Assembly: GCA_019915015.1 (NCBI GenBank)
Contig: JAHBBC010000008.1
Coordinates: 930,001 to 994,000 of the forward strand
DNA: 64,000 nucleotides
From: Auriscalpium vulgare
Lineage: Eukaryota; Basidiomycota; Agaricomycetes; Russulales; Auriscalpiaceae
Reading direction: 5' to 3'
Shown here: positions 10,845-20,606 of the stretch, piece after piece
Numbering within the stretch: the first letter of the stretch is position 1
Layout: the number at the start of each line of letters is the position of its first letter
Notes under the pieces: model-generated
Told to the model about the DNA's origin: nothing
What the model saw: only the letters and a program-made list of their open reading frames with translations
The model's database searches: none
Translations under genes and position numbers: made by a program

Positions 10845-11130
10845 CGTCAATCGTGCCCCGCCTCGCCGCGTTTATCAGACGCGCGTTGAGCGCACCCTCC
10901 GCCGTCTACGTGCCCCGCCTCGCCGCGCTTATCAGGCGCGCGTTGAGCGCATCCACCACCGTCAAGCCTACCTCGCCGCGCTCGGAGCCCCCGCGACTCA
11001 GAGCTCGCCATCCGCCAGCAACCGTCCCCGCCGCCAATCTTGCCCCGCCTCGCCGCGTTTATCAGGCGCGCGTTGAGCGCACCCACCGTCAAGCATACCT
11101 CGCCGCGTTTATCAGACGCGCGCCGTGGGT
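10845..11130 (+). repeat. GC-rich minisatellite upstream of the transposase
   Basis: Five imperfect copies of a cctcgccgcg-tttatcagrcgcgcgttgagcgcac unit, interleaved with two copies of a longer spacer starting near 10806 and 10990 (actcagagctcgccatcc). This occupies the promoter-proximal space of the transposase gene, which starts at 11158. Confidence 0.8.
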
Positions 11131-11157
11131 TAGAACGTTCCGAGCCAGAGAAGATCC

Positions 11158-14100
11158 ATGCGGCGGACTCCTAGAAAACCCAAGGCTGCTCGTCTGCAGC
11201 CGACTGGCCAACAGGGCTTCAGCCTGGAGAGCTGGTTTCATTCTGCAAAACATGCTCGCCCGTCGCCAGTGGAGAAGTCGACGGCCGCCCCCGCGACCGT
11301 ACCTGCATTCGTACGCGCTGCTTCTCCTAATCCATTTGACACCACCGGCACGGAAGGCAATGCCCAGGAGCAGGCGGAGGGCAACAGCGTGGAGGCGGGC
11401 GAGGATGGGAAGGCACCAAGCAACACCATTGTGCGTACTGTTGACGGACCTACTGCGCGGTTTGAATGCTGAGAGGTCGCGCGTCGCTACAGAAACCCAA
11501 CGAGCGCATGACGCAGTTTCTTGGGCAGTACGCTCAAAACGCACAGGCCGCCCTATTCCGCCGCGAGGTCGGCCCCGAAGGCAAGCAATGCGCGCGCTGC
11601 CCCGCGGAAAGCAAGGGTGTGGCTACGCACCGCTGTGTCGACTGCTTGCACCGCCGCCCTCTCTGTCGCGAATGCCTTCTGGATGGACATCGGTGGCTGC
11701 CGTTCCACCGCGTGGAGGAATGGTCGCCCTCGGAGCGATTCTGGCAGCGAACGACCTTATCCAAGCTCGGCCTCGTCCTCAATCTCGGGCATGGAGGCCT
11801 GCCATGCAAGACCTTCAAAACCAGGGGCGATCTTCGAGAGATGACCATCGTACATGGGCGAGGTATTGAACGCATCCAAGTGAAATTCTGCGCGTGCATC
11901 CAGGGCAATGCCAGAATGATCGCGTCCGACTTCGATCAGCTCATGGATTGCGACCTGTTCCCGGCGTCCTGGGTGCGACCGATGACGGCGTTCACCTTGG
12001 CGGTGATGAAGGACTTTCAATTACTGGCGTTGCAAACACAGGCGCCCGCCGGCGATCTCATGAGGTACCTGGCGAGATCGAGCGACAACATTGACCCCGA
12101 CGACGTGGACGTGAGTGGTACGGCGATATCGGCGTCAGCACACCATTGAAATTGGTTCGCAGGACCGATACCGGGAGTACATGATCTCACAGCGAGAGTT
12201 TGCGTACCTTTCTGCCACCAAACGCGCGAATGAACAGCCGCGTCGCGACATGAACGCGGGTTCTCTGGCTGTGCTGTGCCCGGCATGCCCGCAACCTGGC
12301 ATCAACATGGATCCTCACTGGCAGACGCGAGAGGATGCTTTGCGGTGGGTGTTAGATTCTTTTGGCGCTTGGAGCACTCGAGCTGAACCTGTTGGGCAGA
12401 TTCCTGGACGCCATGTACTACGCCACAGATGGCAATTTCCATTTGAATCAGAAGATCAAGCCCATGGACATGGCGGACACGCCTCTGACCATGGGCGCCG
12501 CTTACTTTGCCCACGAGGGGGACTACACGAAGTTCCTGCCGCGGGTGCCCCCCAGAAAGGAGCCAGAGGTAAGCGGCGACTATCTGCAGCGTTGCATGGC
12601 CGCAAAGCGCTCATGAATGATAATCGCAGGAAACGACATGCCATGAGTTCGGGGCGCTGGGATACGGGGCGCATACCGGGAAAGTGTCTGGCGTCGTCGG
12701 TCTCTACTGCCAGAGACACATGTTCGCGTTAGCGGGTGGGCTTGTGGATCTACAGAAGGGCGAAAGGTGCGTACGTGGCTGCGTTGGAGGATTCGGGATG
12801 CTGACACGGCCTTTGGTGCGCCAGATTCGCCAACGTCGACTACGTAATGCTGACGGCGCTGCAGCCCTACATGGACTTGACGACGCACGTATCCGGCTAC
12901 GACATAAACTGTCAGTACCGCATCAACCTCGAGGATCGATTGAAGTGGATGCGGGAGAACACTGCCGATCTAGGGTCAATCCAGAAGTACCGCATTCCGT
13001 TGACATTGGCGGCGGTGGGAAAATTTCATCTCCCCGCCCATTGCGCGTCGTGCCGCATCTTCTTCTCCTTCCACTTTCTGCCCTGGTGTGCTATGACGGA
13101 CGGCGAGGCCGCGGAACGCCTCTGGGCGATACTGAATTCCATCGGGAATGCCACGAGGGAGATGACGCCGGGCAACAGGCACGACTTCATCAACGCGATG
13201 CTTTCTGACCTGAATGCGCGAAGAGTCCACGGCATTGGTGCGGACTGCTGCTCAACTTACGCGCGTCGTGTACTGACGTTCTCGCAGCGAAATACCTGGC
13301 GAGGAAGCACGATGAGGCCGCGGACTCGTTGGTGTGGGTGCGGGAGGAGCTCGAACTCGTGGAGCGGGAGGCGAAGGAGTCGGTAATCGAATGGAGGAAG
13401 GAGCTGGCAACGTGGCAAGCCGACGTCCTCAACATCAAGAAGCACAAGGACATGAGCAACCCATTCGAGCCCGAAAAGTCGGCAGGTGCGTTGGCGGGCG
13501 TCGCCCATGATTAGCTGGCGAGTCGCTGACGGCCTCGCGCGTCGCAGTGATGACGAAAGCGGATGCGTTGGCGGTCCACATTGCCAGTGTGGACAAGAAC
13601 TCCGGGACGGCGGGTCTGGCGAGAGCCATTTCAGATGGCGTGGACCTCGACGCAAGGAGGTAAGCGGCCCCGGCGAGTCATATGCCCGTGTGCCTTTGCT
13701 AATCGTGTTGGCGCAGGTCAAACTTGATCCGGCGGCTGAGAACGAAGCATATGGTCGGGGACCCGTTGGTCGCCGAGGAGTACAAGAAATACATGGCGGA
13801 CATGGCCGCGTGGAAGCTCCGCCACGATATGTACATCCTGCCCCTCCTGATAGCTGCCACATCGGGCAAACCCGGTGATCGGTTGAGCGCCTTCATGTTG
13901 GATGACGAACAGGCCGCTGCAGGGGATGAAGCAGACGACGGTCGGGACAGCGGCAAGCGCAAGCAGAGCGAGGACGTTGAGGGAACGCAGGCGGGCACAA
14001 AGGAAAAACAGACGAAGAAGGTGGCTGGCCAGGATGCGACGGACGACAGAGGCGATGGCAAGCAGGACAAGCGGGCGCAGGACGAGGAGTCGAAGCCGGC

Positions 14101-15011
14101 GCGGTCACGGCGGGCGCGGAAGGAGGTGACGAACGGGGAGATGCTGGGGAACGTACGCGACCGCCGCGTGCTATTGCCGTCGTGCTTCAACAAGGAGGTC
14201 ATAGAGCATGTCTCGATGGCGGAGGCGGCAGACATTGAGCGCGGTCTACGGGAGGGGCAGTGCAATGACGCGCTCGACGGGCTGCGGGTAGGGCTCATCA
14301 GCAGCTACAGCTTCACCTTGTACAAGAAGGAGAGCAAGCACACTCAAGGCATGGCGACGCGAACGAAGACCATGGACAACCGGAAGCGAGACACCATCGA
14401 CCAAGACACGACGACGTACCGGCGAGCCCGGCAGGCCCGCATCGCCCTCGGCATGTCGGAGACGGACGAGGATTGTCCGCGTTTGAAGAAAGAGGACATC
14501 AAGAGTTTCACGGTGTACACCGCGGATGCGAAGCTCGGAGAGAGTAGGCGTCAGACGTCGTGGATTTGGTCCAAGTTTGAGAACCTGCTGACGTCCAAGA
14601 ACAAGTCTTTGAGCACGTGGACCAGAAGCGGTACGTCGTTTGGTGCGTCGTTTGGCGGCTCAGCTCACGTTCGCGTCGGCTTGCAGCTCTGAAGGCACTC
14701 TGGTTCCGGCGGACTTCGCTGTACAAGAGGTGGTGGGAAGAGAGCCTGCTAGTCAACGAAGAAATGAGGCGGGTCCGTCGGACCTTCGAGCATTTCCGAG
14801 ATTCTTGGCTGGACACTGCGCACAAGTCCGATGACGGCGACCCAGGACGCGCAGCGTACGCGAGGAGGTGGGTGTAATCGGCAGTCGTTGGTATCTGGCG
14901 GCTAACACGCCCCTGGTCCGCAGGCAGGCGTTCAGATACAGAAGGCTGCTGGAGGGCGCAGACGAGGCGTTCAAAGACAAGATATCAAGCCCTGTTTACC
15001 TGATAACGTAG
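11158..15011 (+). CDS. KDZ transposase with CxC2-type cysteine cluster, apparently intact
   Basis: Eleven exons give 1094 aa: 11158-11430, 11493-12110, 12163-12344, 12400-12568, 12630-12766, 12825-13237, 13288-13485, 13548-13659, 13717-14630, 14687-14867, 14924-15011. Introns are 50-62 bp and every junction keeps frame. Residues 124-200 form the CxC2-like zinc cluster (CARC...RCVDC...CREC..GH). Hallmarks of the KDZ catalytic domain follow: LCPACPQPGINM, YYATDGNFHL (candidate first Asp, about 368), GVVGLYCQRHMF and VDLQKGER, SGYDINCQYR (second Asp, about 486), KFHLPAHCASC, and MTDGEAAERLW (Glu, about 554). A highly charged Lys/Glu insert (13900-14130) precedes a conserved C-terminal helical region (LREGQCNDALDGLR, TYRRARQARIAL, YKRWWEESLLVNEEMRR). 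Length matches intact family members. It would cut and move the surrounding element by RNase H-fold chemistry; activity is inferred from the absence of lesions. Confidence 0.96.
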
Positions 15012-15129
15012 GAGTTCTCTGTATTTACAATGAGGAGCTGGGAAGGCCGTATGTACAGTTGCTTCGCTCCGTCGTGCTGCGTGTCTGCTTTTGTCTGGGA
15101 CCGTGTCTTGCTAATGTCTCACAGGTGCT

Positions 15130-15435
15130 TCAGTGCTCTTCAGGCGAGGGCGCGCGGATTTTGGCCTGCCATTGCTCGACGAAGCGCTGGAGGGTAGGCG
15201 GCGCGTCGGTGTTGAAGTTGATGGTAATGGTCCCGCGACGCGCAGGAACTCTCTTCAGCGCGCGGTTTTGGGCGAACCCACGGCGCACGCGCAAGACGAG
15301 CACGCGGACCGGGCTGCTGTTCGAGCCGCCGATCTCCCACTTCACGCCAAGCTTGCTGCCTTGCTGTGGCCAAAGGACTTCATCGACGCGGCCCTCGCAC
15401 GCTCGGCGCACGAAGTCGGGGTACATGTCCACGTC
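15130..15435 (-). CDS. Possible small minus-strand gene, about 100-aa product
   Basis: An open frame translates to a non-repetitive protein with segments MYPDFVRRACEGRVDEVLWP, GVKWEIGGSNSSPVRVLVLR and TPTLQRF-like TLQRFVEQWQAKI. A preceding exon at about 15490-15534 (MSKDMRKAIRAFLE) could be joined by a 54-bp intron ending at 15436; its branch site is good but its donor (gtttat) is unusual. It is convergent with the transposase, 118 bp from the transposase stop. No family recognised. Amino-acid composition argues for coding; absence of a strong donor lowers confidence. Confidence 0.4.
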   Translation of the reverse strand, partial: DVDMYPDFVRRACEGRVDEVLWPQQGSKLGVKWEIGGSNSSPVRVLVLRVRRGFAQNRALKRVPARRGTITINFNTDAPPTLQRFVEQWQAKIRAPSPEEH

Positions 15436-15599
15436 CTGGCAAGATATAGGTCAGCGAAGCCCGGTATACCCAAAGGAACGGCGATAAACCTCAAGGAAGG
15501 CGCGGATCGCTTTGCGCATGTCTTTCGACATATGGAGATTTGCTGGTGACGGCGAAGGGAAGAAGATCGGTCGAGGAGGAGGAACGGACGTGGCGAACT

Positions 15600-17045
15600 G
15601 GCAGACGAAGTGGACGAGGAAGCGGCGTCGGCGGCGGGGTTCGTGTCAGCGCGTGGGCGAGCGATGGAGGAAGATGAAGCACGCACCTGCAGACGCGAAG
15701 ACGCCGTGGGCGACAATGCGAGGCCGTCCGCGTGAGCGGGTGGTTGGGTTTGGAGAAGATCGAGCTACTGGAGAGGGGCGCGTGTCAGCGCGGGGGCGAG
15801 TGTTCAAGGACTAAGAACGCACCGACGGAGGATGAAGCACGCACCTGCAGACGCGAAGACGCCGTTGGCGACGATGCGGGTCCGTTCGCGTGTGGTTGGA
15901 GAAGACCGAGCTACTGGGGAGGGGCGCGTGTCAGCGCGTGGTCGAGTGATCGGGGAACAAGAACGCACCGAGGCGACGATGCGGGTCCGTTCGCGTGAGC
16001 GGGTGGTTGGAGAAGACCGAGCTAACTGGGGAGGGGCGCGTGTCAGCGCGTGGGCGAGTGATCGAGGAACAAGAACGCACCGACGTGGAGAACTAGCAGA
16101 CGAGAGGAACGGACGAGGAAGTGGACGAGGAAGCGGCGCCGGCGGCGGGGTTCGTCTCAGCGTGTGTGCGAGCGACGGAGGAAGATGACAAGAACGCACC
16201 GAGGAGGAACGGATGTGGGCGGGTGGTTGGGGTTGGAGAAGACCGAGCTACTGGGGAGGGGCGCGTGTCAGCGCGTGGGCGAGTGATCGAGGAACAAGAA
16301 CGCACCGACGTGGAGAAGTAGCAGACGAAGTGACCGAGGCAGCGGCGTCGGCGCGTGGTCGAGTGATCGGGGAACAAGAACGCACCGAGGAACGGACGTG
16401 GAAGTGGACGAGGAAGCGGCGTCGGCGGCGGGGGTTCGTCTCAGCGTGTGGGCGAGCGATGGAGGAAGATGACAAGGACGCACCGAGGAGGAACGGACGT
16501 GGAAGTGGACGAGGAAGCGGCGTCGGCGGCGAGCTTCGTCTCAGCGTGTGGGCGAGCGATGGAGGAAGACGAAGCACGCACCTGCAGACGCGAAGACGCC
16601 GTTGGCGACGATGCGGGTCCGTTCGCGTGTGGTTGGAGAAGACCGAGCTACTGGGGAGGGGCGAAGACGAAGTGACCGAGGCAGCGGCGTCGGCGCGTGG
16701 TCGAGTGATCGGGGAACAAGAACGCACCGAGGAACGGACGTGGAAGTGGACGAGGAAGCGGCGTCGGCGGCGGGGGTTCGTCTCAGCGTGTGGGCGAGCG
16801 ATGGAGGAAGATGACAAGGACGCACCGAGGAGGAACGGACGTGGAAGTGGACGAGGAAGCGGCGTCGGCGGCGAGCTTCGTCTCAGCGTGTGGGCGAGCG
16901 ATGGAGGAAGACGAAGCACGCACCTGCAGACGCGAAGACGCCGTTGGCGACGATGCGGGTCCGTTCGCGTGTGGTTGGAGAAGACCGAGCTACTGGGGAG
17001 GGGCGCATGTCAGCGCGTGGGCGAGGGATCCAGGAACAAGAACGC
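15600..17045 (+). repeat. Complex minisatellite between transposase and right end
   Basis: Many shuffled copies of a few modules: gatggaggaagatgaagcac, cacctgcagacgcgaagacg, gagaagaccgagctactggg, tgtcagcgcgtgggcgagtg, and ggaacaagaacgcaccgagg. The repeats leave several frames open over long distances, which I regard as a by-product of module lengths rather than coding. Confidence 0.9.
16329..17005 (+). repeat. 342-bp higher-order direct duplication within the minisatellite
   Basis: The block starting at 16329 (agtgaccgaggcagcggcg) is repeated at 16671 with offset 342 and appears virtually identical through to about 17005. The unit length is a multiple of three. Confidence 0.9.
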
Positions 17046-17726
17046 ACCGAAGACGGCTGCACGAGAACAGCGCAGGGTGGTGGGGGTATTGGTGGGGGTA
17101 TGGAAGCAGAACAGGTCTCAGCTCGCGCTCGACAGATGGAAAAGAGAAGAAGGTGGGTATGAACGGTGGCGGGACAGTGAGAGGACGAAGGCGGTCGCAC
17201 GCTTGAGGGCAGGCAGGTCGGCGCGCTCAGTGCCACAGAGGAAGGCTCTGGCCGGGTACGCCGCGACGAACTCGAAAATCGGTGCATGCGGGGCTGTCTC
17301 TGCACGTTGCCGTCGACGTCGCTCCTCAAGGTTCGGGCACGGACGAGGCGTATGTGCGTACTTGTTGACCGTTCCTCTTATCTACCTAGTTGACCTTCCA
17401 GTATAGACGCATGGCCTTCTTTATCTGACTTGTCTACTCCACCAGCGAATGCCACCGGAAGCCGGTCGCCGCAGCGCCCCTCCAACCCCTCGACCCTCGA
17501 CGCACGGGAAGATCTGGCAGAGGCAAGCTCGAGGTAAGCACACAGTCTGGGGCCGATATAACCCGCAGCGCACATTCTGACGACCGACGCGCTCAGCAAG
17601 CACGCACAGACAACGAACACGGAGCACGCGGCGCGGTTACTGGGGACGGCGAGAGGGAGGGCGACGGCGAGGGGGCGTCACGACGGCGACGAACACGCGG
17701 GGCTGGATCGACGACGTAGGCGTGGG
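17046..17726. other. Gene-free stretch before the right subterminal repeats
   Basis: No supportable exon chain on either strand. It contains an ATG/GTGGGGGT-rich patch near 17080-17105 and otherwise unique sequence. Confidence 0.4.
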
Positions 17727-18000
17727 GACAGTGCGCCGAGACTGGGCGCCGCACAGACCAGGCGGGGGCTCGACGACAACACACGAACGCGCGGGGTCGG
17801 ATCGACGACGTAGGCGTGGGGACAGCGCGCCGAGACTGGGCGCCGCACAGACTTGGCGGGCGCGCACAGTCCTGGCGGGCTGGGCGACGACGACCGACGC
17901 ACCCGCGCGACGACATGGCGTGGGGACAGTGCGCCGAGACTGGGCGCCGCACAGACTTGGCGGGCGCGCACAGTCCTGGCGGGCGCGCGGCCGGGGCGAA
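17727..18000 (-). repeat. Right subterminal repeats, three copies
   Basis: A unit beginning gtggggacagtgcgccgaga occurs at about 17727, 17816 and 17917, each followed by ctgggcgccgcacagac. On the minus strand this reads gtctgtgcggcgcccag, matching the cctggtctgtgcgg motif of the left subterminal region. Confidence 0.8.
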
Positions 18001-18023
18001 CACCAGCAGGGGTCTGGGGGAAG

Positions 18024-18178
18024 CCGCCTGGTCATGGCGGGAACCCCTCACAGCGCACGGGCTCGAGCTGCTCCAGCATTGCTGGGCGCGCTGGGTCCGC
18101 GCGGTACGGGCGGGGTCCGCGCCATGACCAGGCGGGCTGCACATACCAGCGCCGCCCGGTCTGGCACGCTACTGAAGT
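18024..18178 (-). repeat. Right terminal inverted repeat (155 bp)
   Basis: This is the reverse-complement partner of 2087-2241, ending actgaagt at 18171-18178. Beyond 18178 the similarity to the left flank is weak and gapped, so this is taken as the provisional outer boundary. Confidence 0.93.
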
Positions 18179-18579
18179 CCCTCTCTCGGGAACCGCAAGG
18201 TGAAACGTTCACGGCAGGGTCCCCCTGGATCTGGTCAGCGTGTTCACCTCGAGGCGCTTTTGGGGACAAAAAGAGAAGTGAGAGAGTACGAGTGCGAGCG
18301 ACCAGAGAAGCTCGGAGATCACTTGGAGGCGGAAAGTGGGCTCCGCACAGACAGTCGTCGCGGTAACCAAAATGGCGCCGAGAAGTAGCGCCGAGAACGC
18401 GGGGCGCGATTTCTTCAACTTTCGCATTCAAACAAGTCCGCCCGCGTGCCTTGGTCGACAAAACGAATGATTTCCTAGTTAAACTCGAAACATATTCAAT
18501 GAGAGGGAGGATAACCTTGACAGTAAAGACAGTAAGTAGTGGGTATCAATTCAATGCGAACCAAGCGCGCCGCAGGCTA
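18179..18579. other. Right flank of the transposon, no gene
   Basis: Unique-looking sequence between the right end of the element and the 3' end of kinase K1. No gene or target-site duplication identified. Confidence 0.5.
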
Positions 18580-19954
18580 TCACGCTTTCGAGTCGGGTTC
18601 ATCTCGAGGCATGGGCACGGCAGGAGTACGCGTGATTATGTACCCGGTCGTGCGGTAGACGTGGCGAATCCACCTGAACGGGCCCAAAATGAAAGAATCC
18701 TTCCTGCCGACAAGGCGAGAGCGGAGCTTCCAGCTCGTCAGCGCCCCGCTCACCTCCGCAAATCGGGACGCAACGACGCCGATGGGTGGCCGCATGCTCG
18801 GATCCTCGTGGCACATGTCCGCAACCAGAGGCTCGAGCCATTCGAAGCCGTAGTATTTCTGTTGGGAACAGTGAGAACGCTTCGGTATGCGTACAAGACT
18901 CATACCTGTATGAAATCTGTACGCAGCATGTTTCCGATATAGTAGATGTCCGTCGGGAAGGGATTGTGGCGCGGTTTATTGAGATAATCGCGAAATTCCG
19001 GCACAGACTTGTCGCCGCCACGGACAGCAACGTCCACTGGAGTCCCGCGTGCAGGATCGTAGTAGCGGGACAAGCCAAAGTCGATGAGGTAGTAGCGTGG
19101 AGGGCGCTGCGTGCGTGTGTACGACTTTGCAAACCAGTGAAAATCCTTGGTGCGGTTCAACTTGACTGGGTGAAAGGAGTTCGGGTACATCCCGCTCGGA
19201 TCGATGACGATGTTTTGACCAGTGCAGTCCCTGTGCGCGCAGTCAGAATGTTCCAGCGTGTTGAATGCACCTTACTGACCTGTGAGCGACGTGAAGCTCG
19301 TGCATTAGTTCAATGCCCTGTGATGGATGATTAGCATCGTTGTCACACCTCGACGGATGATCGCAGACCTCGATTATCTGCGTGGCGAATGCTACGACCT
19401 CTCCGAACGTCCTGAATCGTGGATTGTTGTAGGGGCGCATTCTTGTCATGACGAGGAGAGTCATTTGAATATCCTCTAGCCTCTTTGAGTCTATGAGGGG
19501 GATGCAGTGATTCTTGGGATTCTCCTTGTACTGCTCCGAGGAGAACAGCCTCAACATATCGCCTTCCTCGCCCGTGTTTGTATCAGACATCCGTTTGAGT
19601 ACAACCTGCTTCCCATCCGATATACGGGTGGCATCTATGACGTGCGGAGACTGCAATGATCAGTTGCGTGAATTCGGATGTTTTGAGGTTACTCACGACG
19701 CGGGTGGCCTGCCAATCCTCGAACCAGCTGCGCGGCAAATTCCATCGAGGCTGTGAAAACTTCCAATCCTCATGATAACGAGGACGAAGCATGTAGCCAG
19801 CTGCCTCTATCTTCTTCTGATGCTGAGTCCAGTAGCTTTCACCAGGTCCACGGTGCCCAGGGTCTGCCATCGTGCGTTCGTACAAAGCGAGTTGGTGTTG
19901 TTGTCGCAAGGCAATCTTGCGCGCCATGTCAGCCTCCTCATCGATGGTGCCCAT
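18580..19954 (-). CDS. K1: small protein kinase of the array
   Basis: Five exons on the minus strand: 19697-19954, 19369-19650, 19280-19317, 18906-19230, 18580-18858 (393 aa). The N-terminal part holds the family signature (HQKKIEAAGYMLRPRYH...SWFEDWQ). The kinase fold follows: IDATRISDGKQVVLKRM (Lys of subdomain II), HELHVAHRDCTGQNIVID (HRD catalytic loop, interrupted by an intron after HR), YYLIDFGLSRYYDPA (DFG), a VPEF segment in place of APE, NPFPTDIYYIGNML (F-helix Asp) and CHEDPSMRP. The conserved tail ends in TRTPAVPMPRDE. All catalytic residues needed for phosphotransfer are present. The gene is divergent to X1 with a shared upstream region. Substrate unknown. An upstream in-frame ATG at 20083 would add 43 residues, but other family members start at the equivalent of 19954. 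Confidence 0.88.
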
Positions 19955-20606
19955 GCTTGAGGTGAGTGAGAGGGCCACAGGAGGAATAGGAAGCGACGCG
20001 ATTGGGGGTGAACGAGTTGGAGATGCTAGATGAAGGCCCGGCGCAGAGAATGTTGTCGGAGCGTGGGTAATTGGAACAACCATGCTGTCCCGGTGCCGTA
20101 ATACAATGATCGAGCGCCTGATGAGTTAGCGCCGAGGCCCAGCCGATGTTTCGGGCATGCGCGACGCGACGAGAACAACAGCGCTGGCCTCTCACTTACG
20201 GCTGATGGGCAGCGCTGTTGCAAGGTAAGAAGCCATAGCCGCTGTTAGCTCACTAAACTTGGCGAACGTTGTTCTTAATTTACTGTTCCAGGCGTCCCAA
20301 GGGAGAGGACCCGAGAGACCTCAATTGTTGAGACCTCAATTGTCGACCGTTCGTAGTGAGAATTGTCGACCGTTCGTAGTGAGTGCTTCGGACGGTGCTC
20401 TCGGAATTCGGCGTTCAGTGAACTTATTCTGCATATAAGTCCTCGCAGAAATCAGCTCCCTTTCATCATCCCCGCTCCTGACACTCACCGTCCGACACTC
20501 TTCAAGTGCCCCAACTCAAGTAGTCCCTCGCCGCTTCATTTCAAGTGTTCCTTCACCCCTTCCTCTTCCTCGCCCCACCGCATTCGCCGCACATACTTTC
20601 AGCAGT
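19955..20606. promoter_or_regulatory. Bidirectional intergenic region between K1 and X1
   Basis: K1 leaves to the left and X1 to the right. Part of this region (20160-20450) is related to the sequences upstream of X2 (about 28000-28200) and X4 (about 49250-49440). It carries two short tandem duplications absent from those copies: gagacctcaattgtt doubled at about 20318-20346, and aattgtcgaccgttcgtagt doubled at about 20338-20383. Confidence 0.65.
20433..20438 (+). promoter_or_regulatory. TATA box of X1
   Basis: The string gcatataagt is conserved upstream of X1, X2 and X4 in otherwise diverged promoter sequence. Here it lies about 170 bp before the start codon. Confidence 0.7.

Larger units (their letters stand above)
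2087..18178 (+). mobile_element. KDZ-superfamily DNA transposon, about 16.1 kb, apparently complete
   Basis: The limits are set by 155-bp inverted repeats at 2087-2241 and 18024-18178. Inside lie a full-length KDZ transposase gene and three passenger genes, all on the plus strand, plus a possible minus-strand small gene. The interior is clearly more GC-rich than the array to its right. Subterminal direct repeats occur inside both ends. KDZ (Kyakuja-Dileera-Zisupton) elements are established as large cut-and-paste-type DNA transposons that expanded in basidiomycetes and often carry cargo, in some lineages TET/JBP dioxygenases; no TET/JBP-like gene is visible here. I could not identify a target-site duplication directly beside the repeats, so exact ends are provisional. 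Confidence 0.93.

Noticed and set aside
3000..15000. TET/JBP dioxygenase cargo, expected in some KDZ elements
   Set aside because: No His-x-Asp double-stranded beta-helix signature was found in any exon of A, B, C or the small minus-strand frame.
16213..17406. A 397-codon open frame across the minisatellite, with equally long frames on the minus strand
   Set aside because: Composition follows the repeated DNA modules, several frames are open at once, and the unit length is a multiple of three. Openness is explained by the repeat.
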